DNA from: Corbicula japonica
Taxonomy: Eukaryota > Mollusca > Bivalvia > Venerida > Cyrenidae
DNA: 64,000 bases
Direction of reading: 5' to 3'
Assembly: GCA_038501625.1 (NCBI GenBank)
Contig: JAZAYU010000013.1
Location: 558,001-622,000 of the forward strand
In this document: piece by piece, positions 13,584 through 26,697 of the stretch
Numbering within the stretch: the stretch's first letter is position 1
Layout: every line of letters starts with the position of its first letter
The notes under the pieces: generated by a model
Databases searched by the model: none
Told to the model about the DNA's origin: nothing
The model's input: the letters and a program-made list of their open reading frames with translations, nothing else
Translations under genes and position numbers: made by a program

Positions 13584-14004
13584 AAGTTCTCCAATACAGT
13601 AGCAGAACTGAATAAAACAGTAAAGCTTTAAAATTACTCATACATCATCTAGTTTGCAGACTGATGTCAAAGACCTGTACATATATTTACTCTTTACTCC
13701 ATCTAATGATTTTAAAAGCAGGTAGATCTTGATCAGACTGAACAGATATACAGGCTGATCTGGATCTACATTGGTTGCACATGGGATAAAAGCTGTAACA
13801 AATGGAAAAAAGGTTTAAGCAAGCTGCTCTTTTTATCCTTTAACTAAGATATTTATTATCAATGAAGTACAGTCTTAACCTGATTATATCTAACTCAGAA
13901 GTCCAATTAGTCACCAGTGACTCCCACACCAGACTCTGTTTATGCACAGTAAAATCAGGATCTACAGTGTCTGCAGTTCATTGATACACGAATTATACCA
14001 TTAA

Positions 14005-14238
14005 CCCTTTCCTCCATATATATGCCTTTTTAGGCATGTGCAACCAGTTTAGATCCAGATCAGCCGGCACATCCGTGCCGTCTGATCAGGATCTGCACTG
14101 GTAGCATTTTGGTCAGAGATAACCTAACAAATCAAAAAGCAAACAGTTTAGATCCTGACCAGATGGCACGGATGTGCCAGCTGATCTGGATCTAAACTGT
14201 CTGCCCTAGCAATTAAGGTGTATCTATGGAGGAAAGGG
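14005..14238. repeat. FB1 palindromic MITE, full-length reference copy
   Basis: 234 bp between TTAA at 14001-14004 and 14239-14242. Ends CCCTTTCCTCCATA / TATGGAGGAAAGGG are inverted (one mismatch). Inside are four related segments in alternating orientation, containing GATCCAGATCAGCCGGCACA, CCGTGCCGTCTGATCAGGAT and their complements, so the whole element can fold. TTAA duplication with CCCTTT ends suggests a piggyBac-derived MITE; no transposase is present in the window. Confidence 0.85.
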
Positions 14239-14807
14239 TTAACTTTACTGCCCTGATGCTCATACAATGACTTGAAGGGTAACATGTGACACATAATTAA
14301 CACCCAGCCTGGGAAACAATCTCCAGAACATGTGTACTAATTACCACTGGGAAATGGAAGGAAAAAATAAAGTCAACTGATTATTGATGGAATGCAGACT
14401 TTACAGATAAATTCTCCCCACTTTGGGAAATGATGGTTATAAGGAGATAACCATGTTCCTTCAACCTTTGTATCATTTCACAGGTTATCTCCCTTCACAT
14501 GAATGACATAATGCCAATATGGCTTATGGTCTTTGGGACCTGTGTGGCCCTAATTAGCCTGAACTTCCTTGAAGTCTCATAAGGTTCTAAACTGTTCACC
14601 ATTCAATCAGAGAAGCATTTGTTAATGAATCTAAAATCAGTTAAGATCCTTTCGGGACTCTTTAAATCCACAATTTGAGTCAACAAGTATTTTAATGACG
14701 TGTCACAAATATGTTGCCATCTACTGGCACTTTTCTCTGGCAATGATAAAGAAAAATATATCCACTTTTTATTCAAACTGCTTTTACCAGTCTTTGGTAA
14801 GATCAGT

Positions 14808-14909
14808 GCCCAAGGTTATAACGCTGAGCATGGAAACCAGTCGCCATTTCAGCCAATCAGATGCTTGAGATTTGAGACTGGTTTCCAATCTCAGCTTTAT
14901 AATCTTCAG
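14808..14909. repeat. FB2, left arm mostly deleted
   Basis: Jumps from GGAAACCAGTC to the central CGCCATTTCAGCC; right arm intact. Confidence 0.75.
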
Positions 14910-15298
14910 ACCAGAATTCATTCTAACATTTATAAATGTATTCTCAAAAACGACACCTGACACTGTCATATTTTACTGATTTTTCCAGAATCAGATTGAC
15001 AAGCAATGCTATTGTGGTTCAAAAGTAAAAGTAAATATGTTTTGAACTTATCTGTGCATTTTGATTTTGCTGGCTGGTGCATGAAACAAGTGTTTTAGAG
15101 GTTAGTTTTTATAGGTGCAAAATATAGATTAATAAATGTATAGTTATTCAAAATTATAAAGTGTCATGTTCCTTTTTTGCTCAAATATACACATCTCTTA
15201 GCTCAACAATGTCCACTTTGTGAAAAACAGATTAAAGCAACCATCCTTGTTTGCACCCAGGAGAAGACACATACAGACCATAGTGTCCTGTGCCTTAT

Positions 15299-15424
15299 GT
15301 TATAAAACTGGGAATAGGAACCAGTCTCAAATCTAAAGCATCTGATTGGCTGGTTGCCATTTCAGCCTATCAGATGCTTGAGATTTGAGACTGGTTTACA
15401 AACTTAGTTTTATAGTCTTCAGCC
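15299..15424. repeat. FB2 hairpin, 85 bp past an exon donor
   Basis: Both arms, with the centre shortened (GATTGGCTGGTTGCC). It lies just downstream of the exon ending at 15509. Confidence 0.8.
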
Positions 15425-15508
15425 CTGTTGTTCCAGCTCTCATCTATATCTTCTTTCAAGAAGCCACACAACTTGTTTTTCTAGCTACTTATCATAACAT
15501 AATCTTAC

Positions 15509-15598
15509 CTTTTCAAGACCTTTGAGTCGATCTTGCAGGCTGTCAACTTCTTCTGTTAGCTCTGTATTTCTTGATGTTCTCTTTGCCAAATCAGACTC
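15509..15598 (-). CDS. RIMBP coiled-coil exon, last one in the window (30 codons)
   Basis: 90-bp exon, phase 0/0. Acceptor CAATTTGTTTGCAG|GAG; donor AAG|GTAAGATTA. Peptide ESDLAKRTSRNTELTEEV, then DSLQDRLKGLEK. It resembles the ENAELRGQL to LQSKLESLEQ segment that precedes the conserved HMREVAQRRQQLE block in TSPOAP1; that block is not found below 15.5 kb. The acceptor region is unusual: an FB1 palindrome starts at a TTAA only 19 bp upstream of the AG (15619-15622). Confidence 0.82.
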
Positions 15599-15622
15599 CT
15601 GCAAACAAATTGCCTGCATTAA

Positions 15623-15826
15623 CCCTCTACTTCATGTATATACCTTTATTGCATGGGCAAACAGTGTAGATCCAGATCAGATGGCACATCTGTTCTCTCT
15701 GATCAAGATCTGCAAGTTTTGGTCAGATATAACCTGATGAAACAAAAATCAGTGTAGATTCTGATCAGACTGACCTGAATCTACCCTGTTCAACCATGCT
15801 ATAAAGGTCATCTGTGGAGTATAGGG
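15623..15826. repeat. FB1, 204 bp, next to an exon acceptor
   Basis: TTAA at 15619-15622; right flank TCAA. The exon acceptor AG is at 15599-15600. Confidence 0.75.
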
Positions 15827-15934
15827 TCAAGGAGTATAACTATTAAATTAATGTCTGAAAAGATACAAGTGTTTGAATCACTTAACCCTACTGATACCAT
15901 AGCCTTTAAGCTTCAATCACACCAAAGCTGCACC

Positions 15935-16810
15935 GCTCAATAATTTAATTTGACTAAAGCTGCTACTTTAAAAAGCTTCAGTGAGGCTAAAGCTGCACTT
16001 CCCACAAATTCCACATGACTAAAGCTGCTACTTTAAAAAGCCTCAGTGAGGCTAAAGCTGCAGTTCCCACAAATTCCACATGACTAAAGTTGCTACTTTT
16101 AAAAGCTTCAGTGAGGCTAAAGATGCAGTCCCCACAAATTCCACATGACTAAAGCTGCTACTTTAAAAAGCCTCAGTGAGGCAAAAGCTGCAGTTCCCAC
16201 AAATTCCACAGGACTAAAGCTGCTACTTTAAAAAGCCTCAGTGAGGCTAAAGCTGCAGTACCCACAAATTCCACATGACTAAAGCTGCTACTTTAAAAAG
16301 CCTCAATGAGGCTAAAGCTGCACTTCCCACAAATTCCACATGACTAAAGCTGCTACTGTAAAAAGCCTCAGTGAGGCTAAAGCTGCACTTCCCACAAATT
16401 CCACAGGACTAAAGCTGCTACTTTAAAAAGCCTCAGTGAGGCTAAAGCTGCAGTTCCCACAAATTCCACAGGACTAAAGCTGCTACTTTAAAAAGCCTCA
16501 GTGAGGCTAAAGCTGCACTTCCCACAAATTCCACATGACTAAAGCTGCTACTTTAAAAAGCCTCAGTGAGGCTAAAGCTGCAGTTCCCACAAATTCCACA
16601 TGACTAAAGCTGCTACTTTAAAAAGCCTCAATGAGGCTAAAGCTGCACTTCCCACAAATTCCACATGACTAAAGCTGCTACTGTAAAAAGCCTCAGTGAG
16701 GCTAAAGCTGCACTTCCCACAAATTCCACATGACTAAAGCTGCTACTTTAAAAAGCTTCAGTGAGGCTAAAGCTGCACTTCCCACAAATTCCACATGACT
16801 AAAGCTGCAT
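15935..16810. repeat. 65-bp minisatellite filling the intron between two RIMBP exons
   Basis: About 13-14 units of CACAAATTCCACATGACTAA plus AGCTGCTACTTTAAAAAGCC plus TCAGTGAGGCTAAAGCTGCAGTTCC in sequence. Units are highly homogeneous. It lies between the exons at 15598 and 16944, about 130 bp from the latter. Confidence 0.9.
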
Positions 16811-16943
16811 CTTCATAATGTGGTTAGGAGGTGGTTTCGAACGTTTCTGCAAGGCTAAAGCACCATGGACCCCACCTCCTCCCCAGAAATACAATGTGAG
16901 ACTACAACTTAGCACAACAACAAACAAACTGCTTCCTACTTAC

Positions 16944-17027
16944 AAGAGTTTTACAGTGGTGCTTCTGCTCTTGTACGTCCCGTGTCAGCCTTTCACACTC
17001 TAATGTCTTTTGTGTCAGCTCAATCTC
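16944..17027 (-). CDS. RIMBP coiled-coil exon (28 codons)
   Basis: Short 84-bp exon. Acceptor TTGTTTGTTTTGACAG|GAG and donor CTT|GTAAGTAGG are both strong; phase 0/0. Peptide EIELTQKTLECERLTRDV, then QEQKHHCKTL. Hydrophobic spacing continues the coiled coil. It is recognised from splice sites, frame continuity and composition; identity to vertebrate family members is low. It is separated from the next exon by a 1.35-kb intron that is mostly minisatellite. Confidence 0.8.
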
Positions 17028-18820
17028 CTGTCAAAACAAACAATAGAGGTAACATACATTAATTATGTAGGACTTTCTCAGCTCCAGATATAATAGATTG
17101 ACAGTATGTTTCAGATAAATATGAGTTAGTGGTACATGTGCTTTATGAACAAAAACAAGAGAAATGTTAACATTGTGTGACAAATGACTCTAAAATACTA
17201 CTACAATAATTAAACTTTATTTAAATCTGAATCTTAGATATGAACTCTTTTCTTTAAGGGATATGGCTGTTATTTCTGTGTTAATATAGTATATCCAGAT
17301 CAGCCAGCACATCTGTGTGTTCACTATTTGATTCATTAGGATGATCTGTAGATCCTGATTAGATGGTAAAGATGTGCAAGCTGATCTGGATCTACTCTTC
17401 ACAAATGCCATAAGACCTGTATATATGAAGTAAAAAGGTATTGATAAAACCCAGGCATGTCCTTCAATAAAAGTTACATTGATCATAAAATAGATTCAGG
17501 AGTTACATGAAAATCTATTTGTAATTTAATAAAGCTGTTATACATTCCTTTAAAGATAAAAAATAATTGAAAAAAAAAACAAAAATTATCCTCCAAAACA
17601 TACTTTTTGAGCTTAAAGCTTACAAATATGTAGTCAATGTATAAAATGAAAACTTCCCTGAATATGGATCATATCGGAGCCTATACATTTATGCTGTCTA
17701 TTCTGGATTCTAGAATATTCTTTAAAATAATCTAATCAATGTTTAAGTCAGACTGCATGGATCTACAAGCTGATCTGGATCTACACTGATTGTAAATGGT
17801 ATAAATGCCATAGATATAGGAGTTCAATATGTAATAACATTATTTTGGCATTTTTAAGAGCAAACAAGGGAAACAATCCAGACAATTGTCTTTCAAAAAT
17901 TGACAAGAATGATCTCCCTTCGGAAGTGAATGTCCAGTTCATGTAGTTCAATTCATAATATTCTTGCATATCGGACGAGGGTTTTACCTGGGGTCTTTAG
18001 TGAAAAGATAAGTAACTATTCATGCGCTTATAAGAGTGACATCATGTTACCAAGTACATGTAATCAAGTATGTGACATCATTTAAAAATTAAGTTCTTTA
18101 ACATCAACATTTCAGCTTAAGGGAGCTATGTTATAAACTATTAAAGGTATGCAAGAAAAGGTACCTTGCATGATACATTTGGTTAAGGCTGAAAATCAGT
18201 CACCTATGATGAACCTCAGTAATGGATATTCTATTTTCACCTCACACTCACGGAAAGATAAATATGATTCTAAATTGGGTATGTGGAAGAAAATATTTAA
18301 TTGTCTGTTCAATATATCAAGGCTTCCTCCAAACAATTTTTAGCAAAGCAATTAATATTCTAAGCTCTCCAAAGAGCTATTAAGCGGTCTGCAACAACAC
18401 TCTTCCTCCCTGCATTCGAGTAGACACTTTTGCTTCCAATTTGGATATGTCTTTGAGAGACCTGCTCGAGACAAATTGAAAAACATTCAAGATCAAAGTT
18501 CTGATCATGTGAAATAATTGTGTCACGCACAGAAACAGTCTTGACCAAGAAGCATCCTTATGCTCAGTTAATTAATCTATTCTTTCAAACAGAACACAGA
18601 AAACCCGAAGCCCATTCCTGGAATCAACCTTCTATATCATAACTGGATGTATGAACTTAAGAACATGCTCTTCTCGAAAAATATTGGGTTTCAACGCTTT
18701 TAGCTCATTCAGAGCAAAACTGATTGACAATTTGTTTCTGTGACAAATGAGCAATTTATAAAGATTTGTCTTTCAGAAGCATCTGCTTCTAGTCACCCTG
18801 TTATTAAGCAATTACACTGT

Positions 18821-18965
18821 CCCAAGGTTATAAAACTGAGAATGAAAACCAGTCTCAAATCTCAAGCATCTGATTGGCTGAAATGGCGACCAGTCGCCAT
18901 TTCAGCCAATCAGATGCTTGAGATTTCATACTGGTTTCAAATCTCAGTTTTATAATCTTCAGCCC
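18821..18965. repeat. FB2 hairpin
   Basis: Complete; centre GGCGACCAGTCGCC; right outer end ATCTTCAGCCC. Confidence 0.85.
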
Positions 18966-19373
18966 TGGGAAAATGTGGTATTTGGTGCTATTAGCTCATT
19001 CAGGGCAAACCTGACTGACAATTTGTTTCTGTGACAAATGAGCAATACACAAAGATTCTTTCCTCGGTAGTGTCTGCTTCCAGTCACACTGTTATTAAGC
19101 AATTACACTATATTATAGATTCCAGACATTCGGTCCAGAGAGGAAATAACAAGTAACAAAATACATCTTGCACAGGAAATAGCCATAATTAGCTGGGGAT
19201 TAGTGTGTCCACCACAACTGTCAAAAGCTAAGCTTGGTATATTTCCATGACTGACCATGACTAAGAAATTACAAAATGATGAAATCATATTGAGTTTAAC
19301 AAGACAATATGATTACTAATTTCTATTTTATGAAATTGTGACCATGACCTTAAGGCCAGTGACCCCAAAGCAA

Positions 19374-19431
19374 GATCAGATGCTTGAGAATTGAGACTGG
19401 TCTCCAATCTCAGTTTTATGATCTTGGGCCC
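19374..19431. repeat. FB2 right-arm fragment
   Basis: Only GATCAGATGCTTGAGAATTG through TTTATGATCTTGGGCC. Confidence 0.7.
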
Positions 19432-19618
19432 AGGTATTCTGATAGAAATATAAAAGAGCTTTTTGCAACACTTGCCTAGCATGTCAACATGCAATTTGAT
19501 CAAGTTGGCAATCATAATTTATCAGAATTCAGTTCAGTAAGGCTGTGATGCAGTGGGTTATCCACAACTCTGATGTGTTCTCATGTGAGAAATTTCAGAC
19601 AGAACTAATGTAATGGAA

Positions 19619-20420
19619 ACAAGAGTGCCAAACTGACACAAAATACGCCCGTCAAAATGCTGATCATCAAAGTTGCGTAACGATCCGATGAAAATTATTC
19701 GACTTGGAGAGCAGATACCACTAATTCAGTTTTTTGAAAATTCAAGGGCCATAATTCAGGAGTGCCTGGGGGGGATTTGGCAGGTTATAGAACTTGGTCG
19801 AGATATTATGCCCACCAACATATTCACCAAGTTTGATAAAGACCGGATGAAAACTCTTTGACTTAGAGAGCGGAAACAGTAATTTTGGACAATTGAAGGG
19901 CCATAATTCAGGAGTGCCTGGGGGGATTTGGCTGGTTATAGAACTTGGTTGAGATATTATGCACACCAACATATCCACCAAGTTTGATAAAGACCGGATG
20001 AAAACTCTTTGACTTAGAGAGCAGAAACAGTAATTTTGGACAATTGAAGGGCCATAATTCAGGAGTGCCTGGGGGGATTTGGCTGGTTATAGAACTTGGT
20101 TGAGATATTATGCCCACCAACATATTCACCAAGTTTGATAAAGACCGGATGAAAATTCTTTGACTTAGAGAGCGGAAACAGTAATTTTGGACAATTCAAG
20201 GGCCATAATTCAGGAGTGCCTGGGGGGATTTGTCTGGTGATAGAACTTGGTCGAGATATTATGCCCACCAACATATTCACCAAGTTTGATAAAGACTGGA
20301 TGAAAACTCTTTGACTTAGAGAGCGGAAACCCTGTGGACGCCACCTGCCCGCCCGCCCGTCAACCCGCCCGCCCGCTGCAGGTGTTCCCATAATACGTCC
20401 CGTTTTTCAAACGGGCGTAT
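19619..20420 (+). mobile_element. Tandem-core element, family A, four units
   Basis: Same start (ACAAGAGTGCCAAACTG, ATACGCCCG) and end (CCCGTTTTTCAAACGGG, CGTAT) as the copy at 6341. Units start near 19745, 19898, 20049 and 20200. The GC-rich linker has an expanded CCCGCCCG run. The high similarity to the other copy suggests recent spread or ongoing homogenisation. Confidence 0.8.
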
Positions 20421-20880
20421 AATAAAAACTGACACCTTTTCTGTTCTATACTGTCACATCTTTTTTACAAGACTTCTGGCAATTTATTTCAACAGACATT
20501 TTATGAGAGAAACTTTTATACAAGCATAATTTTGTGGAGAAATTCACTCATGGGGTATATTAGAGTTGCTTGATTCCATGGCAATGTTCTGTGATTTCAC
20601 TTAGCAACCACTCAGTTTGATTAATTGTAATACAATTTTAATAACTGGTTTTATAATCAATATAAAATAAATAATGTATAATCAATTACTTGATGTAATT
20701 TAATGTAATGTAAATTTTATTCTTTCTCCATGCAAGGGTTTCATTTGACCCTTTGACTCTTGAAATTTCCTAAAATTCTCATTTTGACCCCTATGATTTA
20801 AGGGCAATTTTTTCCTAAAATAAGGGGCATTTTGGCAAATAACTGACAGCATGAAACTTGAGACTCATCAGCTAGTGTAA

Positions 20881-21178
20881 CCCCTGCTCCATGGGTGTGT
20901 GAGCAAATGGGCAAACAGTGTAGATCCAAATTGTGTGCACATCCCTGCTATCTGATCAGGATCTACATCATTTGCTAAACTTAAAGCAACAAGAGCAGAT
21001 CCTAATCAAACTGCACTGTGCCCAAGATCATAAAACAAAATCTGGAGATCAGTCTCAAACCAGTCGCCATTTCAGCCAATCAGATCCTTGAGATTTGAGA
21101 CTGATCTCCAGATTTTGTTTATGATCTTGGGCACTGGTCACACAAGAGATAAAAGCCGTTATCAGTGGAATAAAGGGA
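20881..21178. repeat. FB1 containing a nested FB2 hairpin
   Basis: Left CCCCTGCTCCATGGG, right GGAATAAAGGG. FB2 occupies 21020-21132, splitting the segment that would read CTGATCTGG... in other copies. Confidence 0.6.
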
Positions 21179-21654
21179 ATATCAGTTATAGTTTTTGCTG
21201 AGAAAGAAAACACAACATGAAAGGAGAATGGCCAATCAACCAAATTGATCTCGCTTTAACAATAATGATTTCGTTGTCTTCTTTTCAACCTCTCAGGTCA
21301 AGATCATGCAGTCTGCTCATTTTTATTTTCTGGCTCAAAGTAAGAAGTCAATACTCATTAAACAAATTTTCCATCTAAAGCATCAAAATAATATAAAGCA
21401 CCAAATCAACTACAGAGTTACTGTTTGATGCTCATGTATATTAACATTATACATTCAAATCTATGAAATCTGAGATGACTATCAAAGAATTGGATACTGA
21501 CCAATATCAAAGAGATAATAAGTTTTATTTACATAACTAATAAAATTTAACAACTTTAGATAAATATTGGTTCATATCAGTTTTCAGGAGAAAAACATTT
21601 GGATTGCAGAGTGGGTCACAATAAAAATATCACTTGTCCTAGCAACCCAATACA

Positions 21655-24350
21655 AACAACATCACTTGTCATAGTGAATTTCATGACGCAAACCACCAAC
21701 TGGATGACTAATAAGCCCTAGTAGATTTCATGACCAAAACAACTAACAGGATGACATATAAGCCCTAGTGGATTTCATGACCAAAACACCAAACAAGCAT
21801 GACATATTAGCCCTTGTGGATTTCATGACCAAAACCACAAACAAGGATGACATATTAGCCCTTATGGATTTCATGACCAAAACAACTAACAGGATGACGT
21901 ATTAGCCCTTGTGGATTTCATGACCAAAACCACAAACAAGGATGACATATTAGCCCTTGTGGATTTCATGACCAAAACAACTAACAGGATGACATATAAG
22001 CCCTTGTGGATTTCATGACCAAAACAACTAACAGGATGACAAATTAGCCCAGTGGATTTCATGACCAAAACAACTAACAGGATGACAAATGAGCCCAGTG
22101 GATTTCATGACCAAAACAACTAACAGGATGACGGATTAGCCCTTGTGGATTTCATGACCAAAACAACTAACAGGATGACATATTAGCCCTTGTGGATTTC
22201 ATGACCAAAACAACTAACAGGATGACGTATTAGCCCTTGTGGATTTCATGACCAAAACAACTAACAGGATGACATATAAGCCCTTGTGGATTTCATGACC
22301 AAAACAACTAACAGGATGGCATATTAGCCCTAGTGGATTTCATGACCAAAACAACTAACAGCATGACATATTAGCCCTAGTGGATTTCATGACCAAAACA
22401 ACTAACAGGATGACGTATTAGCCCTTGTGAATTTCATGACCAAAACCACTAACAGGATGGCATATAAGCCCTAGCAGATTTCATGACCAAAACCACCAAC
22501 AAGGATGACATATAAGCCCTAGTGGATTTCATGACCATAACAACTAACAGGATGACATATAAACCCTGGTGGATTTCATGACCAAAACAACTAACAGGAT
22601 GACATATAAGCCCTGGTGGATTTCATAACAAAAACCACCAACTAGAGCATTTATGCCCTGGTGGATTTCATAACAAAAACCAACAACAAGGATGACATAT
22701 TAGCCCTAGTGGATTTCATAACAAAAACCACCATCAAGGATGACATATAAGCCCTAGTGGATTTCATAACAAAAACCAACAACAAGAATGACATATAATC
22801 CCTAGCAGATTTCATGACCAAAACCACCAACAAGGATGACATATAAGTCCTAGCAGATTTCATGACCAAAACTACCAACAAGGATGACATATAAGCCCTA
22901 GCATATTTAATAACAAAAACCAGCAACAAGGATGACATATAAGCCCTTGTGGATTTCATGACCAAAACAACTAACAGGATGACATATAAGCCCTGGTGGA
23001 TTTCATAACAAAAACCACCAACTAGAGCATTTATGCCCTGGTGGATTTCATAACAAAAACCAACAACAAGGATGACATATTAGCCCTAGTGGATTTCATA
23101 ACAAAAACCACCATCAAGGATGACATATAAGCCCTAGTGGATTTCATAACAAAAACCAACAACAAGAATGACATACAATCCCTAGCAGATTTCATGACCA
23201 AAACCACCAACAAGGATGACATATAAGTCCTAGCAGATTTCATGACCAAAACCACCAACAAGGATGACATATAAGCCCTAGCAGATTTCATAACAAAAAC
23301 CACCAACAAGGATGACATATAAGCCCTTGTGGATTTCATAACAAAAACCACAAGGATGACATATTAGCCCTTGTGGATTTCATAACAAAAACCACCAACA
23401 AGGATGACATGTAAGCCCTTGTGGATTTCATGACCAAAACCACTAACAGGATGACATATAAGCCCTGGTGGATTTCATAACAAAAACCACCAACAAGGAT
23501 GACATATAAGCCCTTGTGGATTTCATAACAAAAACCACCAACAAGGATGACATATAAGCCCTAGTAGATTTCATAACAAAAACCACCAACAAGGATGACA
23601 TATAAGACCTAGTAGATTTCATTTCCAAAACCACCAACAAGGATGACATATAAGACCTTGGATTTCTTAACAAAAACCACCAACAAGGATGACATATAAG
23701 CCCTGGTGGATTTCATAACAAAAACCACCAACAAGGATGACATATAAGACCTAGTAGATTTCATTTCCAAAACCACCAACAAGGATGACATATAAGACCT
23801 AGTGGATTTCATAACAAAAACCACCAACAAGGATGACATATAAGCCCTGGTGGATTTCATAACAAAAACCACCAACAAGGATGACATATAAGTCCTAGTG
23901 GATTTTATTACCAAAACCACCAACAAGGATCACATATCATTCCTAGTGGATTTCTTAACCTAAACCACCAACAAAGGATGCCATTCAAACTCTATCACTT
24001 GTCTAAGTGGATTTCTTAACCTAAACCACCACAAGGATGACATTCAAACTCTATCACTTGTCTAAATGGATTTCTTAACCTAAACCACCACAAGGATGAC
24101 ATTCAAACTCTATCACTTGTCCTATTGGATTTCTTAACCTTAACCACCAACAAAGGATGCCATTCAAACTCTATCACTTGTCTAAGTGGATTTCTTAACC
24201 TAAACCACCACAAGGGTGACAGTCAAATGCTATCACATGTCCTAGTGGATGTTTTAACCAAAACCACTAAAGAGGATGACATTTAAACTCTATCACTTGT
24301 CCTAGTGGATTCCTTAATCTAAACCACCAACAAAGATGACAGTCAAACAC
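21655..24350. repeat. 47-bp minisatellite, about 55 units, with a higher-order duplication
   Basis: Unit TGGATTTCATGACCAAAACA plus ACTAACAGGATGACATATAAGCCCTTG. Subtypes change along the array: GACCAAAACAACTAACAGG at the left, AACAAAAACCACCAACAAGG in the middle, and a 59-bp form with CATTCAAACTCTATCACTTG at the right (23950-24330). A block around 22610-22960 recurs at +380 bp. Confidence 0.92.
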
Positions 24351-24484
24351 AAGTTGGATTACTCAACACACCCAACATAATAATGTAGTATATATTACAG
24401 GAGATATGACATTGTTTCTTCTACAAGAAATACAACATTTTCCTGCAAGTGACCATCAAACTCTGTATTGTAATGTGTACTTAC

Positions 24485-24595
24485 AAGTCTCTCAGTGTCA
24501 CTCTGTGCTCTCTCTAATTTCTGAATCTCCTTCTTCAACACTTCATTTGTCTCTTCTAATTCTTTATATCTTTCTGAACTGACAACTTTAGAATC
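24485..24595 (-). CDS. RIMBP coiled-coil exon (37 codons)
   Basis: Acceptor TTTTGTGTATTTTCAG|GAT; donor CTT|GTAAGTACAC; phase 0/0; 111 bp. The peptide begins DSKVVSSERYKELEETNEVL, continues KKEIQKLERAQSDTERL, and has regular heptads. It fits the ELELQLREAQNENARLVEEN region of TSPOAP1 by position rather than by strong identity. A 47-bp minisatellite array ends about 130 bp past the donor. Whether an exon is missing between this one and 45151 cannot be decided here; both borders are phase 0, so a direct join stays in frame. Confidence 0.85.
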
Positions 24596-25301
24596 CTGAA
24601 AATACACAAAACATACGTTAACAATTCTTCCTTTACCTGCTCTCAAATATAAAGCTTACAATCTGACATAATATTTCCCTATTTATCATCAGTGACACCA
24701 GCCAGCTCCACCCAACATCCAGAATCTTTCATGTGTAGATGCTATTAGGTATGGATTGCAAATCCAGTTTTAGTCAACGGCTCTTAATAACAGTTCCTAG
24801 AAGGTTGTTAATAACAGTTCCTAGAGGGTTGTTTCGAAGTATTCCATTATAAATCAGTACATAATGTATGAAACAGTAGTCTCCCTTGGTGGGTACACCA
24901 GCAACCCCACCCCCAACCCACCCCCATGTTTAATAATATGGGTTCATGATGGGTAAACTGTAACACTTAAACATCTTTAATTTTTACTGTCTACCAAGAG
25001 AAACAGTAAATTGAGTGCATACAATAAATGTGATAAATCCACGACAGAATGCTAACATTTCAGACCTTCAAGATTTTCTAACATTCTCTATACAACAGGA
25101 ATGTTGTAAAATTCACTTGTAAAATTGTCTTCAAAATCAATAAAATTCACATTAAATGTTGTGGACTTTTCTTTTTAGGATTGCCTTGCTATAAAGCTAA
25201 GAATATAAAAAGTGATTGAATACTTGTTATTTTTTTACTTGCTTCAGGATGGTATTCAAATTCTGGAGAAGTCTGTGAATATTACATTTATATCAAGTTA
25301 A

Positions 25302-25436
25302 CCCTTTCGTTGATTTATATGCATTTTTACACATGTGCGACCAGTGTAGATCAAGAACAGCCTGCACGGATGGGACAGCTGATCTGGATCTATACTGTTC
25401 CCCCACGCAATAAAGGTGTGTCTATAGAGGAAAGTG
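25302..25436. repeat. FB1 deletion derivative, 135 bp
   Basis: Both TTAA and both ends kept, with about 100 bp of the centre lost. Confidence 0.8.
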
Positions 25437-26475
25437 TTAATGTCACCAACTTACACTGTTTTCAGCAGTAACAATTTGTTGTATCAATTAGTATTCTGTA
25501 GCAGAAACCATAAACTTATCATCCTGCTAAAGAAGTCTCCAATTAACACAATTACAATCCAATTAGAATCCAAAATTCAATCTACCACAAATACCATGCA
25601 ATGATTCAGTAAGTAACTTTGAACACTTTTTGATGATTCAATTATTATTTGGTTTAAATTCCCAGAGAATAAAAAAACATCATACCTCTTACCATTAAGT
25701 ATTCAGATAAATAACTTTTGCCAGACTGTAAAAAAACCCTATTATTTCATAAACATAGCCTCTTAGGTAAAAGATACAAGTAATATATAAACTTGTCACC
25801 AATTCAATACTGTATCTGTACCGTTTCATGTTATATTCATTTAAAGATATTTTGCAGAAAAGTTAAAATGAGAAGAAATCATTATATTTTACTGACATCC
25901 AATATTTTTTTTACTCACATCCAATATTTTGTGTCAAAACATATAAACATTTAAGTTTTTTAAAATGTAAGTTCTAATTATAGAACTTATCATGACATGC
26001 CTCTTTATGTGCATACATGGGCACTGCTTCATTTGTCTTGCATGTGATGTGGTGTGTCCAGTTCATGATCAAATTTAGATTTTTATCTTGCATTACTTAA
26101 AAAAATACTTTTTCTTGGAAAATTTGTTTATAGATATAAATAAATTGTCTTGATCAATATATGTTAACAAATGTAAAATCGGTGTTGCCCAAAACCTTTA
26201 TTTATTGTCTGAATTCTTTGTTTTTGTCTGATGTTACAAATAGTGAACCAGTGCTAGAGGACCAGACAAACAGAACATTGCCAGAATTGTCAGACAATAC
26301 CCTCACTGTAGGGATATCTGGTAGACGGTAATAAATAGCTGTCATAAATAGTTGTTCATGTCTTATTATATATCAGTATTCCCCAGTAGACTTAGTGACA
26401 ATATTGCCAATATAACACAACACTTCCTGTCATGATGTTGATTTAACAGGACACTAGAATCCTCCTACCCATTAA

Positions 26476-26697
26476 CTTTTTCCTCCATAGAGGGCGAACA
26501 GTTTAGATCCAAATCAGCTGGCACATCCGTGCCGTCTGATCAGGATCTAAACTGTTTGCTTTTTGATTCGTTATTAGGTTATTTCTGACCAAAATGTGAC
26601 CAGTGCAGATCCTGATCAGACGGCAAGGATGTGCTGGCTGATCTGGATCTACACTTGTGGCATATGCGTAAAAAATGCGAATATATGGGGGAAAAGG
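26476..26697. repeat. FB1, near full length, right TTAA lost
   Basis: Left TTAA at 26472-26475; arms keep CAGCTGGCACATCCGTGCCG. Confidence 0.75.

Larger units (their letters stand above)
1..15508 (-). other. Intron downstream of the last visible RIMBP exon
   Basis: 15.5 kb without a convincing exon on either strand. It holds a TA-flanked MITE (159-362), tandem-core elements (399-810, 6275-7790), FB2 hairpins, FB1 palindromes, and tandem arrays at 4318-5490 and 11850-12240. The remainder (for example 820-1070, 2790-4310, 5500-6150, 7800-9250) is AT-rich and unremarkable apart from a 38-bp direct duplication at about 3719-3795. Confidence 0.7.
17028..24484 (-). other. RIMBP intron, 7.5 kb
   Basis: Contains degenerate FB1 fragments (17262-17445, 17735-17825), FB2 copies, a tandem-core element (19619-20420), a mixed FB1/FB2 site near 21 kb and the 47-bp minisatellite. 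I see nothing coding in 17.8-18.8 kb or 20.4-21.6 kb. Confidence 0.7.

Noticed and set aside
21886..23926. Minus-strand frames of the type VFVMKSTRAYMSSLLV
   Set aside because: Translation of the 47-bp minisatellite; period and frame changes show no selection on protein.
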